DNA of 64,000 nucleotides from Xanthobacter sp. NM-25. GTDB taxonomy: Bacteria > Pseudomonadota > Alphaproteobacteria > Rhizobiales > Xanthobacteraceae. The stretch lies in the NCBI RefSeq assembly GCF_022138605.1, contig NZ_JACBFS010000008.1, positions 1 through 64,000 on the forward strand, given 5' to 3'. Position 1 is the first letter of the stretch. Each line of letters starts with the position of its first letter. The notes beneath the pieces are model-generated. The model was not told the DNA's origin. It saw nothing but the letters and a program-made list of their open reading frames with translations, and did not search any database. This document shows positions 7,931 to 16,068 of the stretch, in pieces. The position numbers and the translations under genes are program-made.

Positions 7931-8280
7931 CGTGCGCCCCCGGCCTGCTCGTTGGCGCCCGCGCGCTCGTGATGGGTATGGGTTTTGGCCCAGGCGCGCC
8001 CGCGCGCGAAGAAATAGGCGAGGCCGAAGACGCAGTTCAGCGTGAAGATGGCGTAGGAATACAGAACCGTCAGGGGCAGGATGCCGCCGACGATCTGGTT
8101 GCCGTTGCCGAACACGCCGAACACCGGCATCAGCGCCAGCAGCATGTTCAGCGCCGCCCAGCCCAGGAACAGCCGCCCGGCCGTGCTGCGCGGGATGATG
8201 CCGAGGTGGGGCATGTGAGGTGAGGCGACGTTGGGCCTGTGTCTGGTCGGGGCGCCGGCCCCGGTGAGCTCAGTGGTCAT
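7927..8280 (-). CDS. Small two-helix membrane protein coupled to the symporter
   Basis: A 117-residue protein starting at the ATG at 8280, chosen over a longer frame because GGAGGGG lies at good distance before it. Two hydrophobic segments (about LFLGWAALNMLLALMPVFGVF and ILPLTVLYSYAIFTLNCVFGLAYFF) follow a polar N-terminus. The C-terminus is His- and charge-rich. It overlaps the symporter start by 4 bases. Small two-helix proteins of this kind commonly precede SSS transporters and are thought to assist them. I cannot assign a named family with confidence. Confidence 0.7.
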   Translation of the reverse strand: MTTELTGAGAPTRHRPNVASPHMPHLGIIPRSTAGRLFLGWAALNMLLALMPVFGVFGNGNQIVGGILPLTVLYSYAIFTLNCVFGLAYFFARGRAWAKTHTHHERAGANEQAGGAR

Positions 8281-8392
8281 GAACCCCTCCGGTTCTGAGT
8301 GCGGGCGCGAAGGGGGCGGCCATTGAACTCGGCTACGCCGCTGGTTGGGCATCGTTTCCCTTCACGTGCGTGCAGATTTCCAGAGGCTGGCA

Positions 8393-8446
8393 GCACGTGC
8401 ATCAGGAAATCATGCACAGCCATGTGCATGGATCTGATGCGTGCAC
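8393..8446. promoter_or_regulatory. Nested inverted repeats upstream of the symporter operon
   Basis: The inner dyad CATGCAC (8411-8417) and GTGCATG (8424-8430) is perfect with a 6-base spacer. It is enclosed by GCACGTGCATCAG (8393-8405) and CTGATGCGTGC (8434-8444). A related CACGTGCGTGCA lies at 8363-8374. It is 113 bases upstream of the start at 8280, so an operator cluster is the simplest reading. No adjacent regulator obviously owns it. Confidence 0.45.
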
Positions 8447-8490
8447 AAGAATTATGCGTCTGGGGGTAAGGGCATGCCACTGCAGCAGAA

Positions 8491-8519
8491 CGGGCGCCCC
8501 TGGCGGACAGGGGCGCCCG
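8491..8519 (-). terminator. Strong hairpin after the enoyl-CoA hydratase-like gene
   Basis: A perfect 12-base stem (8491-8502 with 8508-8519) with a 5-base loop lies 15 bases past the stop at 8534. No T-run follows, so it may be a terminator of the GC-rich type or an mRNA 3'-end stabiliser closing the 17.0-8.5 kb gene set. Confidence 0.5.
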
Positions 8520-8533
8520 GACGTGGCGGGGGA

Positions 8534-9301
8534 TCAGGCCTGCGGCGCGGGGCGGTTGGCCGTGAGGCTGGCGCGATAGGCGGTGATGCGCGCCTTCAGC
8601 CCGGGGCGGGCGGCGGAGCGCACCAAAGCGGCGAGGTCCCCGTCGCCGGCATGGTCATCCAGGGCTTGGCGCAGATGGGCGAAGGTGGTGCGATCCACCA
8701 CCGGGGGGCCCAGGGTGAGCCACGGCGTGTCGCGCAGCGGATCGAGCCCTTCCGGCAGGGGCGCGGACGCCAGCCCGGCGGCGAGCGCCGCGCCGGCGGC
8801 CAGGGTGCGCCCGCCGGACACCACGCCGAGGGCGCGATCGCCGCCGATCCGCGCGGCGAGCCGCCGGGTGCCGAGCACGATGCCGAAACGGGCGCCGGGA
8901 AAGGCCAGGCTGGCGTCGGCGGCGAGCAGGCGGTGGTCGCAGGCCACGAACAGGTCGGCACCCGCACCGGTGACCCGCCCCTGGCCGATGGCGATGGTGC
9001 GCAGTGGCAGCCGCCACAGGGCATCCAGCAGGGTCTCGATGCGCACCAGCCGGGCCAGCAGCGTGGCGTCGCTCTCCTCCGCCAGGGTGGAGAGATCGAA
9101 GCCGGTGCAGAAGTGGCGCCCGACGCCGCACAGCACCAGCGAATGCACCTGCGGATCGGCGACAGCGGCATCGAGCGCGGCCAGCGCGCGCTCCACCATG
9201 TCGGTGGCGAGCGCATTGCCGCGGGCGGGGCGGTTGAGGCTCAGCACGGCAAAGCCGTCGCCGATCGTCAGCCGGCAGGGGTCATCCTGGGCGATGGTCA
9301 T
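8534..9301 (-). CDS. Enoyl-CoA hydratase/isomerase family protein
   Basis: A 255-residue crotonase-fold protein. The motifs FAVLSLNRPARGNALATDMV near the N-terminus and GRHFCTGFDLSTL (oxyanion hole region) are recognisable. The second oxyanion segment (GQGRVTGAGADLFVACDHRL) is present. The usual two catalytic glutamates are not both evident, so the reaction may differ from hydration. The start at 9301 (MTIAQDDP) follows TGAGGTTCAG, and a much longer frame reaching into the upstream gene is rejected. It is the last gene of the minus-strand set, 7 bases after the thiol dioxygenase stop, and probably acts on the CoA thioester formed by the adjacent CoA-transferase. Confidence 0.85.
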   Translation of the reverse strand: MTIAQDDPCRLTIGDGFAVLSLNRPARGNALATDMVERALAALDAAVADPQVHSLVLCGVGRHFCTGFDLSTLAEESDATLLARLVRIETLLDALWRLPLRTIAIGQGRVTGAGADLFVACDHRLLAADASLAFPGARFGIVLGTRRLAARIGGDRALGVVSGGRTLAAGAALAAGLASAPLPEGLDPLRDTPWLTLGPPVVDRTTFAHLRQALDDHAGDGDLAALVRSAARPGLKARITAYRASLTANRPAPQA

Positions 9302-9308
9302 CTGAACC

Positions 9309-9938
9309 TCAGCATGTGGCCGCGCGCACCTCGGCCGAGCGATCCCACAGATTGGGCACCGCCGGTGAGGAATAGCCGGAAACGAAGGGGCGGCGCTCCC
9401 CGGTCTGGGGATCGAACACGCTGCGACGGATAGCGCCGATGTTGCCGCCATAGACATGAATGGAGATGGAGGGGCGGTCCGCCACCGCATTCTCCACCGC
9501 GTGGATGTCGCCGATGTCGGGGGAGACGGCCTCCACGGCCCCGGTGGGCAGGATGTCTTCGCCCTCAGCCACCAGCGCCCCGTGTTCATCGCGGCCGTAG
9601 CGCACCGCGCGTTCGGCGCCACGCAGGATGCCCACGAGCCCCCACACCGTGTGGTCGTGAATGGGGGTCTTCTGCCCCGGCCCCCACACGAAGCTCACCA
9701 CGCAGAACCGCTCGAACGGGTCCGCATGCAGCAGATACTGCTGGTAGAAGTCCGGATGCGGCTGGGCGAAGGCGTCCGGCAGCCAGTCGTCGCGCGAAAC
9801 CAGGCGGGCGAGCAGCGGGCGCCCCTCGCCGAGCAGGCGTTGTTCGTCGTCGGTGGCCTCCACGAGGCGGGTCATCTCCACCACGAACTGCCGCAGGGGC
9901 GTGATGGAGGCGGCTGCGGAACGGGTTTGGGCGTTCAT
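9309..9938 (-). CDS. Cysteine dioxygenase-type thiol dioxygenase (3-mercaptopropionate dioxygenase-like)
   Basis: A 209-residue cupin. The three iron-binding histidines are H94 and H96 (TPIHDHTVWG) and H146 (DIHAVEN). S159-x-H161-x-Y163 (SISIHVYGG) matches the Ser-His-Tyr triad of bacterial thiol dioxygenases, and there is no cysteine at the position that forms the Cys-Tyr crosslink in mammalian cysteine dioxygenase. This favours 3-mercaptopropionate or a similar thiol acid over cysteine. The reaction oxidises a thiol to a sulfinic acid. Its start overlaps the CoA-transferase stop by 4 bases. Downstream activation of a sulfinic acid by a family III CoA-transferase is known from dithiodipropionate degraders such as Advenella. 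Confidence 0.85.
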   Translation of the reverse strand: MNAQTRSAAASITPLRQFVVEMTRLVEATDDEQRLLGEGRPLLARLVSRDDWLPDAFAQPHPDFYQQYLLHADPFERFCVVSFVWGPGQKTPIHDHTVWGLVGILRGAERAVRYGRDEHGALVAEGEDILPTGAVEAVSPDIGDIHAVENAVADRPSISIHVYGGNIGAIRRSVFDPQTGERRPFVSGYSSPAVPNLWDRSAEVRAATC

Positions 9939-11122
9939 CCTGTCATTTCCTCCGGTTCGCGCCGGCCGAAGGCCGTGCGCAGTTCTTCTTCGTGTTCGTT
10001 GAGCGCGGGCGAGCGGGTGTTCACGGGCACCGGTGCGCCATCGAGCCAGATGGGGCAGGTGACGGTCTGCGTGGCCGTGCCGCCGGGCATCTGCATCGCC
10101 TGCACCAGCTCGAGATGCTCGGCCTGGGGGTCGGAAAGGGCCGACGCGAAATCGTTGATGGGGGCGCTTGGAACGCCGGCTTCCGCAAACCGCCGCAGCC
10201 ACGTGCCGGCATCGGCTTCTGCGAACTTCGTTTCCAGAAGGCCCTTGAGCTCCGCCTGGTTGCTGGCGCGCAGGGTGTTGGTGGCGAAGCGGGGATCCTC
10301 GAACAGCTCCTGGGTGCCGGCCACCTCGCACACCGCCTGCCACAGGCGGTTGTTGCCGGCGGCCAGGGCGAACCAGCCGTCCCGCGCGCGGAAGGCCTCG
10401 TAGGGCGCGTTGCGGGGGTGGGCGGAGCCCAGCTTGCGCGGGTTGCGGCCGGTGCCGAAATACTCGCTGGTCTGCAGGGCGCCGATGGCCAGGGTGGTGG
10501 AGAACATGGGCACGTCGATATGCCCGCCGGGGCCGCCCGCCTTCACCCGTGCCAGCATGGAGCTGATGGAGAAGGCGGCATAGAGGCCGGCGGTGAAATC
10601 GGAGACCGGAACCCCGCACTTCAAGGGCGCACCGTCCGGCTCTCCGGTCACGCTCATCACTCCGGCCGCCGCCTGGATGGTGAGATCGAAGCCGCCTTCG
10701 CGGGCCCGCGGGCCGCTCTGCCCATAGGCAGAGATGGAGCAATAGACGAGCGAGGGCTTGGCGCTGCGCGCCCAGCTCCAGCCGAGCCCCAGCCGCTCCA
10801 TCACCCCCGGCCGGTTGTTTTCCACCAGCACGTCGGCATCGAGCACCAGGGCGCGGGCGAGTTCCCGGTCGTCGAGGGACTTCAGGTCGAGGGCGATGGA
10901 TTTCTTGCCCCGGTTGAGGGAGGCGAAATTCTCCGAGAAGCCGCCGCGGATCGGCGGCCAGGCGCGCAGGCCATCCCCTTCGCGCGGCTCGATCTTGATC
11001 ACCTGCGCACCGTAGTCGGCCAGCAGCATGCCGCAGAAGGGGCCGGCCGCGACCTGGCAGAATTCGACCACCCGGATGCCCGCCAGCGGGCCGGAAGATC
11101 GAGACGGGGACATATCGCGCAT
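9935..11122 (-). CDS. Family III CoA-transferase (CaiB/BaiF type)
   Basis: A protein of 395 residues from the ATG at 11122, chosen because GAGG precedes it at 7 bases; an ATG 51 bases further upstream lacks one. GIRVVEFCQVAAGPFCGMLLADYGAQVIKIE is the N-terminal signature, and the catalytic aspartate is in GGFDLTIQAAAGVMSVTG. The enzyme transfers CoA between carboxylic acids. The C-terminus overlaps the thiol dioxygenase start (ATGA), so the two are made together. The obvious inference is that it activates the dioxygenase product. It differs in sequence from the second family III enzyme at 14874, so the two probably take different acids or serve successive steps. Confidence 0.9.
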   Translation of the reverse strand: MRDMSPSRSSGPLAGIRVVEFCQVAAGPFCGMLLADYGAQVIKIEPREGDGLRAWPPIRGGFSENFASLNRGKKSIALDLKSLDDRELARALVLDADVLVENNRPGVMERLGLGWSWARSAKPSLVYCSISAYGQSGPRAREGGFDLTIQAAAGVMSVTGEPDGAPLKCGVPVSDFTAGLYAAFSISSMLARVKAGGPGGHIDVPMFSTTLAIGALQTSEYFGTGRNPRKLGSAHPRNAPYEAFRARDGWFALAAGNNRLWQAVCEVAGTQELFEDPRFATNTLRASNQAELKGLLETKFAEADAGTWLRRFAEAGVPSAPINDFASALSDPQAEHLELVQAMQMPGGTATQTVTCPIWLDGAPVPVNTRSPALNEHEEELRTAFGRREPEEMTG

Positions 11123-11182
11123 GGGTTTGCCTCGTGGTGTGAAAGGGGCGTGTGACGCAATGGAGCCACTCATCAGGGGCGC

Positions 11183-12001
11183 TCAGCGGGCCGCGCAGGG
11201 GGCGTCGGAGAGATTCGGCTGCAGCGGCGTCGCACGGGGCGCAGTGCCGCCTTCGGCCAGCGCCTGCTCAACCTCGGCGGCCGCCTGCAGCACCTCGCGG
11301 CCCAGCGCCTTGAAATGGGTGGGCCGCACACGGTCCGAGGGGCCGGACACGCCGATGGCGGCCACCACCTGGCCGGCGGGATCGCGGATGGGGGCGGCGA
11401 CGCCGCACACGCTCTCCCGCCACTCCCCCCGGTTCTCGGCATAGCCCTGGGTGCGGATGCGGGCGATCTCCCGCAGGAAGTCCTGCGGATCGGTGATGGT
11501 GCGGGGGGAATGGCTTTCGAGGCGCTGGGCGAGGTCCTGCAGCAGGATGTCGCTGCGCGCCGACAGCATGGCCTTGCCGGTGGCCACGCAATAGGCGGGC
11601 GCGCGGCCGCCCACCTGGCTATAGGCGCGCACCGGCTGGGGACTGTCCAGCTTGGCCAGATAGACCACGTCGTCCATGTCGAGCGTGGAGAGGTGCACGG
11701 TTTCGCGGGTGGCGAGCAGCAGGCGCTCCATGGCCGGGGCGGCCATGGCCCGCAGGTCGATCTGCGCGAACAGCGCCATGCCCAGCTCCCACAGCCGGAT
11801 CGAGGCCTGATAGGTGCCGGCATCGCTGGCACGGCGCACATAGCCGAGCTCGGTCAGCGCCTGCAGCAGGCGATGCGCATTGCTCTTGCCGATCTCCACT
11901 CGCGCGGCGAGCTCAGAGACGCCCAGAGCCCGCTCGCTGCGGGCGAGAACCTCAAGAAGAGCCATGCCTTTCACCAGTGTATTGTTCACGATGCCTCCCA
12001 C
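11183..12001 (-). CDS. IclR-family transcriptional regulator
   Basis: A 272-residue regulator. The winged helix-turn-helix is at residues about 6-65 (LVKGMALLEVLARSERALGVSELAARVEIGKSNAHRLLQALTELGYV), followed by the IclR ligand-binding domain (ATGKAMLSA, then GWRESVCGVAAPIRD-like sequence and AAIGVSGP). The first possible codon is GTG at 12001; a second GTG at 11989 with GGGAGG just upstream is an alternative. It sits inside the catabolic set between the ABC permease and the CoA-transferase, 60 bases before the latter, and is the likely regulator of one or both halves. Confidence 0.9.
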   Translation of the reverse strand: MGGIVNNTLVKGMALLEVLARSERALGVSELAARVEIGKSNAHRLLQALTELGYVRRASDAGTYQASIRLWELGMALFAQIDLRAMAAPAMERLLLATRETVHLSTLDMDDVVYLAKLDSPQPVRAYSQVGGRAPAYCVATGKAMLSARSDILLQDLAQRLESHSPRTITDPQDFLREIARIRTQGYAENRGEWRESVCGVAAPIRDPAGQVVAAIGVSGPSDRVRPTHFKALGREVLQAAAEVEQALAEGGTAPRATPLQPNLSDAPCAAR

Positions 12002-12123
12002 TTTTCCTGAGGCCCGGCGGCGCGGGCGCCGCCTGGGCCGCGCCGCCGGGGTTCACTGCCTGATGCGCCGGGCGTCACGGCGCGTGCCGAAGGGCGTCAT
12101 TACGTCCTCCGGTCGTGGTCGGG

Positions 12124-12987
12124 TCAATGCTGCATGCCCCACCGGCGCACGGTGCGGTTCTCGATGACGCGGAAGATGAGGTTGTCCACCAGCAGGCCCA
12201 CCAGGATCACCGCCAGCAGGCCGGCGAAGACCTGGGGAATCTCCAGCGTGTTCTTGTTCTGGTAGATGTACCAGCCGAGCCCGCCGCCGCCGGTGGTGAC
12301 GCCGAACACCAGCTCGGCCGCGATCAGGGTGCGCCAGGCGAATGCCCAGCCGATCTTGAGGCCGGTGAGAATGCTGGGGAAGGCGGCGGGGATGAGGATC
12401 AGCGCCACATAGGGCAGCCCCCGCAGGCCGTAGTTGCGCCCCACCATGCGCAGGGTGTTGGACACCGCCCTGAAGCCGGTGTGGGTGTTGAGCGCCACCG
12501 GCCACAGCACCGAGTGGATCAGCACGAAGACGATGGAGCCGACGCCGAGGCCGAACCAGATGAGCGCCAGCGGCAGCAGCGCGATGGCCGGCAATGGGCT
12601 GAACATGGCGGTCATGGTTTCCAGCACGTCGTTGCCGAGCCGTGTGGTGATGGCGAGCACCGCCAGCAGCGCCGCCAGCACCAGGCCCACCGCGTAGCCC
12701 ACCAGCAGCAGCTGCATGGAGACCCACACGGCGCTGATGAGATCGCCGCCGATGATGCCCTGCACCAGGGCCTGCACCGTTTCCACGAAGGTGGGGAACA
12801 GCAGGGGGTTGTCGAGCCATTGCGCGTAGCCCTGCCACAGCAGGGCGAGGCCCAGCAGCACCAGGCTCTTGCGGAAGGCGCCAGACGACCACAGCCGCTC
12901 GCCGAGGGTCAGCGGCTTCTCGACGACGGTGAAGTCCTTGGGGCGGGGCACGCTCACGGTGCGCGACAGGCGGGCGACGTCAGACAT
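12124..12987 (-). CDS. ABC transporter permease, NitT/TauT type
   Basis: A 287-residue membrane protein with about six helices and the permease loop motif GRNYGLRGLPYVALILIPAAFPSILTGLKIGWAFAWRTLIAAELV (EAA-type). This form is shared by sulfonate, taurine, nitrate and aromatic-acid importers. The start ATG at 12987 lies 8 bases inside the ATPase gene. It forms one importer with the ATPase at 12980 and the binding protein at 13773. A sulfonate- or thio-acid-like ligand would suit the thiol dioxygenase in the same set, but the ligand is inferred only from context. Confidence 0.9.
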   Translation of the reverse strand: MSDVARLSRTVSVPRPKDFTVVEKPLTLGERLWSSGAFRKSLVLLGLALLWQGYAQWLDNPLLFPTFVETVQALVQGIIGGDLISAVWVSMQLLLVGYAVGLVLAALLAVLAITTRLGNDVLETMTAMFSPLPAIALLPLALIWFGLGVGSIVFVLIHSVLWPVALNTHTGFRAVSNTLRMVGRNYGLRGLPYVALILIPAAFPSILTGLKIGWAFAWRTLIAAELVFGVTTGGGGLGWYIYQNKNTLEIPQVFAGLLAVILVGLLVDNLIFRVIENRTVRRWGMQH

Positions 12988-13762
12988 TTTCTTCCTCCGT
13001 GACCAACTCCTCGGACATCAGCATGGAGTGGATATGCTCGGACATGGGGATGCCCAGGGCGGGCTCCATTTCGTCCACCCCGGTGCTGTCCATCTCGGCG
13101 CGCACCCGCCCGGGATGGGGCGACAGCAGGAGAATCCGGTTCCCCACCTTGATCGCCTCGGGGATCGAGTGGGTGACGAACAGCACCGTGAAGCGGGTGT
13201 CCTCCCACAGCTGCAGCAACTCGTCCTGCATCTTGGTGCGGGTGAGCGCGTCGAGCGCGGCGAAGGGCTCGTCCATCAGCAGGATGTCCGGCTCCATCGC
13301 CATGCCGCGGGCGATGGCCACCCGCTGCTTCATGCCGCCGGACAGCATATGGGGGTAGCTGTCGGCGAACTTGGTGAGGCGGACCTTCTCGATATAGGCC
13401 ATGGCCCGCTCAGTGGCCTCGGCCCGCCCCAGCCGTCCGGACGAGGTGAGGGCGAACATGACGTTCTCCTTCACCGTCTTCCAGGGCAGCAACTGGTCGA
13501 ACTCCTGGAACACCATCATCCGGTCGGGGCCGGGCCGGTTGATGGCGGTGCCGTTGAGGCGGATCTCGCCCTCCACCGGCGCCATGTAGCCGCCCACCGC
13601 CTTGAGCAGGGTGGACTTGCCGCACCCGGACGGCCCGAGCAGCACGAAGCGGTCGCTTTTGTGGATCTCGAAGCTGACCCGATAGGTGGCGGTCACCAGG
13701 TGGTCGCGGGTCTTGTATTGAAGGGTGACGTCTTTCACCTCGAGGAGGGCAGGGGTGTTCAT
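12980..13762 (-). CDS. ABC transporter ATPase, NitT/TauT type
   Basis: The start at 13762 (MNTPALLEVKDVTLQYK) is chosen because AGGAGGGG stands just before it; a start 21 bases upstream would overlap that site. Walker A is GPSGCGKST, the signature is LSGGMKQRVAIARG, and Walker B is ILLMDEPFAALD. The protein has 260 residues. It follows the binding-protein gene by 10 bases and overlaps the permease by 8. It supplies energy for uptake through the permease at 12124. Confidence 0.93.
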   Translation of the reverse strand: MNTPALLEVKDVTLQYKTRDHLVTATYRVSFEIHKSDRFVLLGPSGCGKSTLLKAVGGYMAPVEGEIRLNGTAINRPGPDRMMVFQEFDQLLPWKTVKENVMFALTSSGRLGRAEATERAMAYIEKVRLTKFADSYPHMLSGGMKQRVAIARGMAMEPDILLMDEPFAALDALTRTKMQDELLQLWEDTRFTVLFVTHSIPEAIKVGNRILLLSPHPGRVRAEMDSTGVDEMEPALGIPMSEHIHSMLMSEELVTEEENV

Positions 13763-13772
13763 GCGCCCCTCC

Positions 13773-14795
13773 TCAATTGCCATTCACGTCGTGGAGCTCG
13801 GGGAAGAACAGCTCCTTCCAGTCGTTGGGCTTCCGCTTCAGCACGCCGACGTCATACATGGCGTCGAACAGCTTCACCGTATTCTTGGGAACATAGGTGA
13901 AGGTGGTGCCCGGGGCGGTGATGAGGGCGGCGGTCTCTTCCACCGAATCCTTGGTGTTCTTGAGGGCGCGCAGGTAGATCTCCGCCGCTTCCTTTGGGTG
14001 GGCGTTGATGTAGTCGATGGCGTCGCGCAGGCCGGCGGACACGGCGGCGAAGGCCTTGGGGCTGTCGGCGCGGAACTTTTCGTTGGCCATCACCACCGTG
14101 GTGGTGGCCGGGCCGCCAGTGAGGTCGTCGCTGTTGAGGATGATGCGGGCGCCGGGCACGCGCTCTATCTCCCACTGGGGGAAAGGCGGGGGCGAGAAGT
14201 GGGTGTCGACGCCGCCGGCGCCGGACAGCATGGCCGCATAGGCATCCGGATGCGCCATGGTGACGGTCATCTTGTCGAAATGGTTGACCTTGTCTTTGCC
14301 GTAGAGTTCCAGCGCCGCCATCTTGAGGAAGATGGCCTGCGGCGAGGTGCCCACCGCCGGCACCGCGATGCGGTTCTTGTCGGTGAGGTCCTTGGGGCTC
14401 TTCACGTCCGGATCGCGGGTCACCAGGATGGTGGGCATGTAGGTCTGGGCGCCGATGGCCTTCACCTGGCCGCGGGTGCGATCCCACAGAATGGCGAAGC
14501 CGCTGGTGCCGGTGCTGGCCACCTGCAGGCCACCGGACAGCAGCCCGTCCATCATGGCGGACGAGCCGGCGAGGTTGAGCCAGTTGACGGTGGTGTCGTC
14601 GAGCCCCTGCGCCTTCAGCCGCTTTTCCACGAAGCCCTGGTCCTTCATCACCATGAGGGGCAGATGCGCCATGGAATATTGGTTGGCGATATTGATCTGC
14701 TTGACCTCCGCGAAGGCCGGAGCGGTGGCGAGCGTGACGCCGGCCACCATGGCGGACAATAACGTTCGGCGGCAGATCTTGGTGCGGAACTGCAT
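13773..14795 (-). CDS. ABC transporter substrate-binding protein, NMT1/TauA-like
   Basis: A 340-residue exported protein with a signal peptide (residues 1-29, RRTLLSAMVAGVTLATAPAFA). The mature part has the two-lobed NMT1/SsuA-like pattern: GLLSGGLQVASTGTSGFAILW, then SPKDLTDKNRIAVPAVGTSP. GGAGG precedes the ATG at ideal distance. It binds the ligand in the periplasm for the permease and ATPase that follow. An aligned ligand-specific motif is not visible to me. Confidence 0.9.
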   Translation of the reverse strand: MQFRTKICRRTLLSAMVAGVTLATAPAFAEVKQINIANQYSMAHLPLMVMKDQGFVEKRLKAQGLDDTTVNWLNLAGSSAMMDGLLSGGLQVASTGTSGFAILWDRTRGQVKAIGAQTYMPTILVTRDPDVKSPKDLTDKNRIAVPAVGTSPQAIFLKMAALELYGKDKVNHFDKMTVTMAHPDAYAAMLSGAGGVDTHFSPPPFPQWEIERVPGARIILNSDDLTGGPATTTVVMANEKFRADSPKAFAAVSAGLRDAIDYINAHPKEAAEIYLRALKNTKDSVEETAALITAPGTTFTYVPKNTVKLFDAMYDVGVLKRKPNDWKELFFPELHDVNGN

Positions 14796-14873
14796 CTCGT
14801 TTCCTCCGGTAATCGTTTTTATTGGCGTATCTTTTGGTTGGACTGGATGGGTGGGGCGCCGGGGCGCCCCGCC

Positions 14874-16067
14874 TCAGATCACCCGCGCTTCGCGCCAGCG
14901 GGCGATGTCGGTGGGGGCGAAGCCGTATTCGGCGAGGATCTCGTCGGTGTGCTCGCCCACCTGGCCGGGGGCGCGCTCCACCCGTCCACTGCCATGGGCC
15001 AGGCGGAAGCCGGGGCCCACCAGGGTCAGCGGGCCGTAGGCGGATGGCACCGTCTGCAACTGCTCGCGATGGTGCACCTGGGGGTGGTTGAGGATGTCGT
15101 CCAGGCTGTGGATGGTGGCGCACGGCACGTCGGCGGCCGTGAGCCTCTGTTCCCAGCCCTGGGGATCGCCGTCGCGCATGGCGTCCTCGATGATGTCGCG
15201 CAGCTCGGCGGCATGGCGGGTGCGCGTGGGCCAGTCCTTGAAGCGGGGATCGGCCAAGGCGTCCTCCCGGCCGAGGGCCCGCATGAGGTTGGCGAACTGC
15301 TTCTCCAGCAGCACCGCCAGCACGATATGCCCGTTGCCACAGCGGAAGCGGTCGGCGGTCACCTTGCGGGTGACGGAGAGGTTGCCGTACTGGCGCTGGA
15401 CATAGCCGGTCATGGTGTATTCGGTCACGTGCTGAGCCAGCACGTTGAGGGTGGAATCCAGCATGGCGACGTCGACGAACTGCCCCTTGCCGGTATGGGT
15501 GCGCTGATAAAGGGCGCTCGACACCGCAAAGGCGGCGGTGATGCCGCCGATGAGATCGCACACCGCAAAGCCCGCCCGCATGGGCCCGTCGGAGGGGTTG
15601 CCGGTGATGGACATGATGCCGGACATGGCCTGCACCTTGCCGTCGAACGCCGGCGCGCCGCTCTCCGGGCCGCTCTGGCCGAAGCCGGAGACCGCGCAAT
15701 AGATCAGCTGCGGGTTGATCTTGCTGAGTTCCTCATAGCCGAGGCCGAAGCGATCCATGACGCCGGGGCGGAAGTTCTCCCACACCACATCGGCCTCGGC
15801 GGCCAGGCGCAGGATGATCTCCCGGGCCTCGGGCTTGCGCAGGTCGAGGGTCATGCAGCGCTTGTTGGCGTTCACCGCCACGAAGGCGGGGGCCATGTTG
15901 CGGTCGGCCCATTCCTGGCTGAGCTGGGCGCGCCGGTTCTCCTCGCCCTCGATGGGCTCGATCTTGATCACGTCGGCGCCCAGCAAGGCGAATTGATAGG
16001 TGCCGAAGGGGCCGGCGAAGAAGCGCGTGAAATCGAGGATGCGCACACCTTCAAAGGGACGGGTCAT
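14874..16067 (-). CDS. Family III CoA-transferase (CaiB/BaiF type), second copy
   Basis: A 397-residue protein with GVRILDFTRFFAGPFGTYQFALLGADVIKIE at the N-terminus and a catalytic aspartate in PAFDGKVQAMSGIMSITG, followed by GDGHIV-like sequence (RCGNGHIVLAVLLEKQF). It starts one base after the GrdB-like stop, so the two are translated together. The close tie suggests that the GrdB-like protein and this transferase act on the same substrate or in successive steps. It is followed, 79 bases on, by the importer genes. Confidence 0.9.
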   Translation of the reverse strand: MTRPFEGVRILDFTRFFAGPFGTYQFALLGADVIKIEPIEGEENRRAQLSQEWADRNMAPAFVAVNANKRCMTLDLRKPEAREIILRLAAEADVVWENFRPGVMDRFGLGYEELSKINPQLIYCAVSGFGQSGPESGAPAFDGKVQAMSGIMSITGNPSDGPMRAGFAVCDLIGGITAAFAVSSALYQRTHTGKGQFVDVAMLDSTLNVLAQHVTEYTMTGYVQRQYGNLSVTRKVTADRFRCGNGHIVLAVLLEKQFANLMRALGREDALADPRFKDWPTRTRHAAELRDIIEDAMRDGDPQGWEQRLTAADVPCATIHSLDDILNHPQVHHREQLQTVPSAYGPLTLVGPGFRLAHGSGRVERAPGQVGEHTDEILAEYGFAPTDIARWREARVI

Positions 16068-16068
16068 G

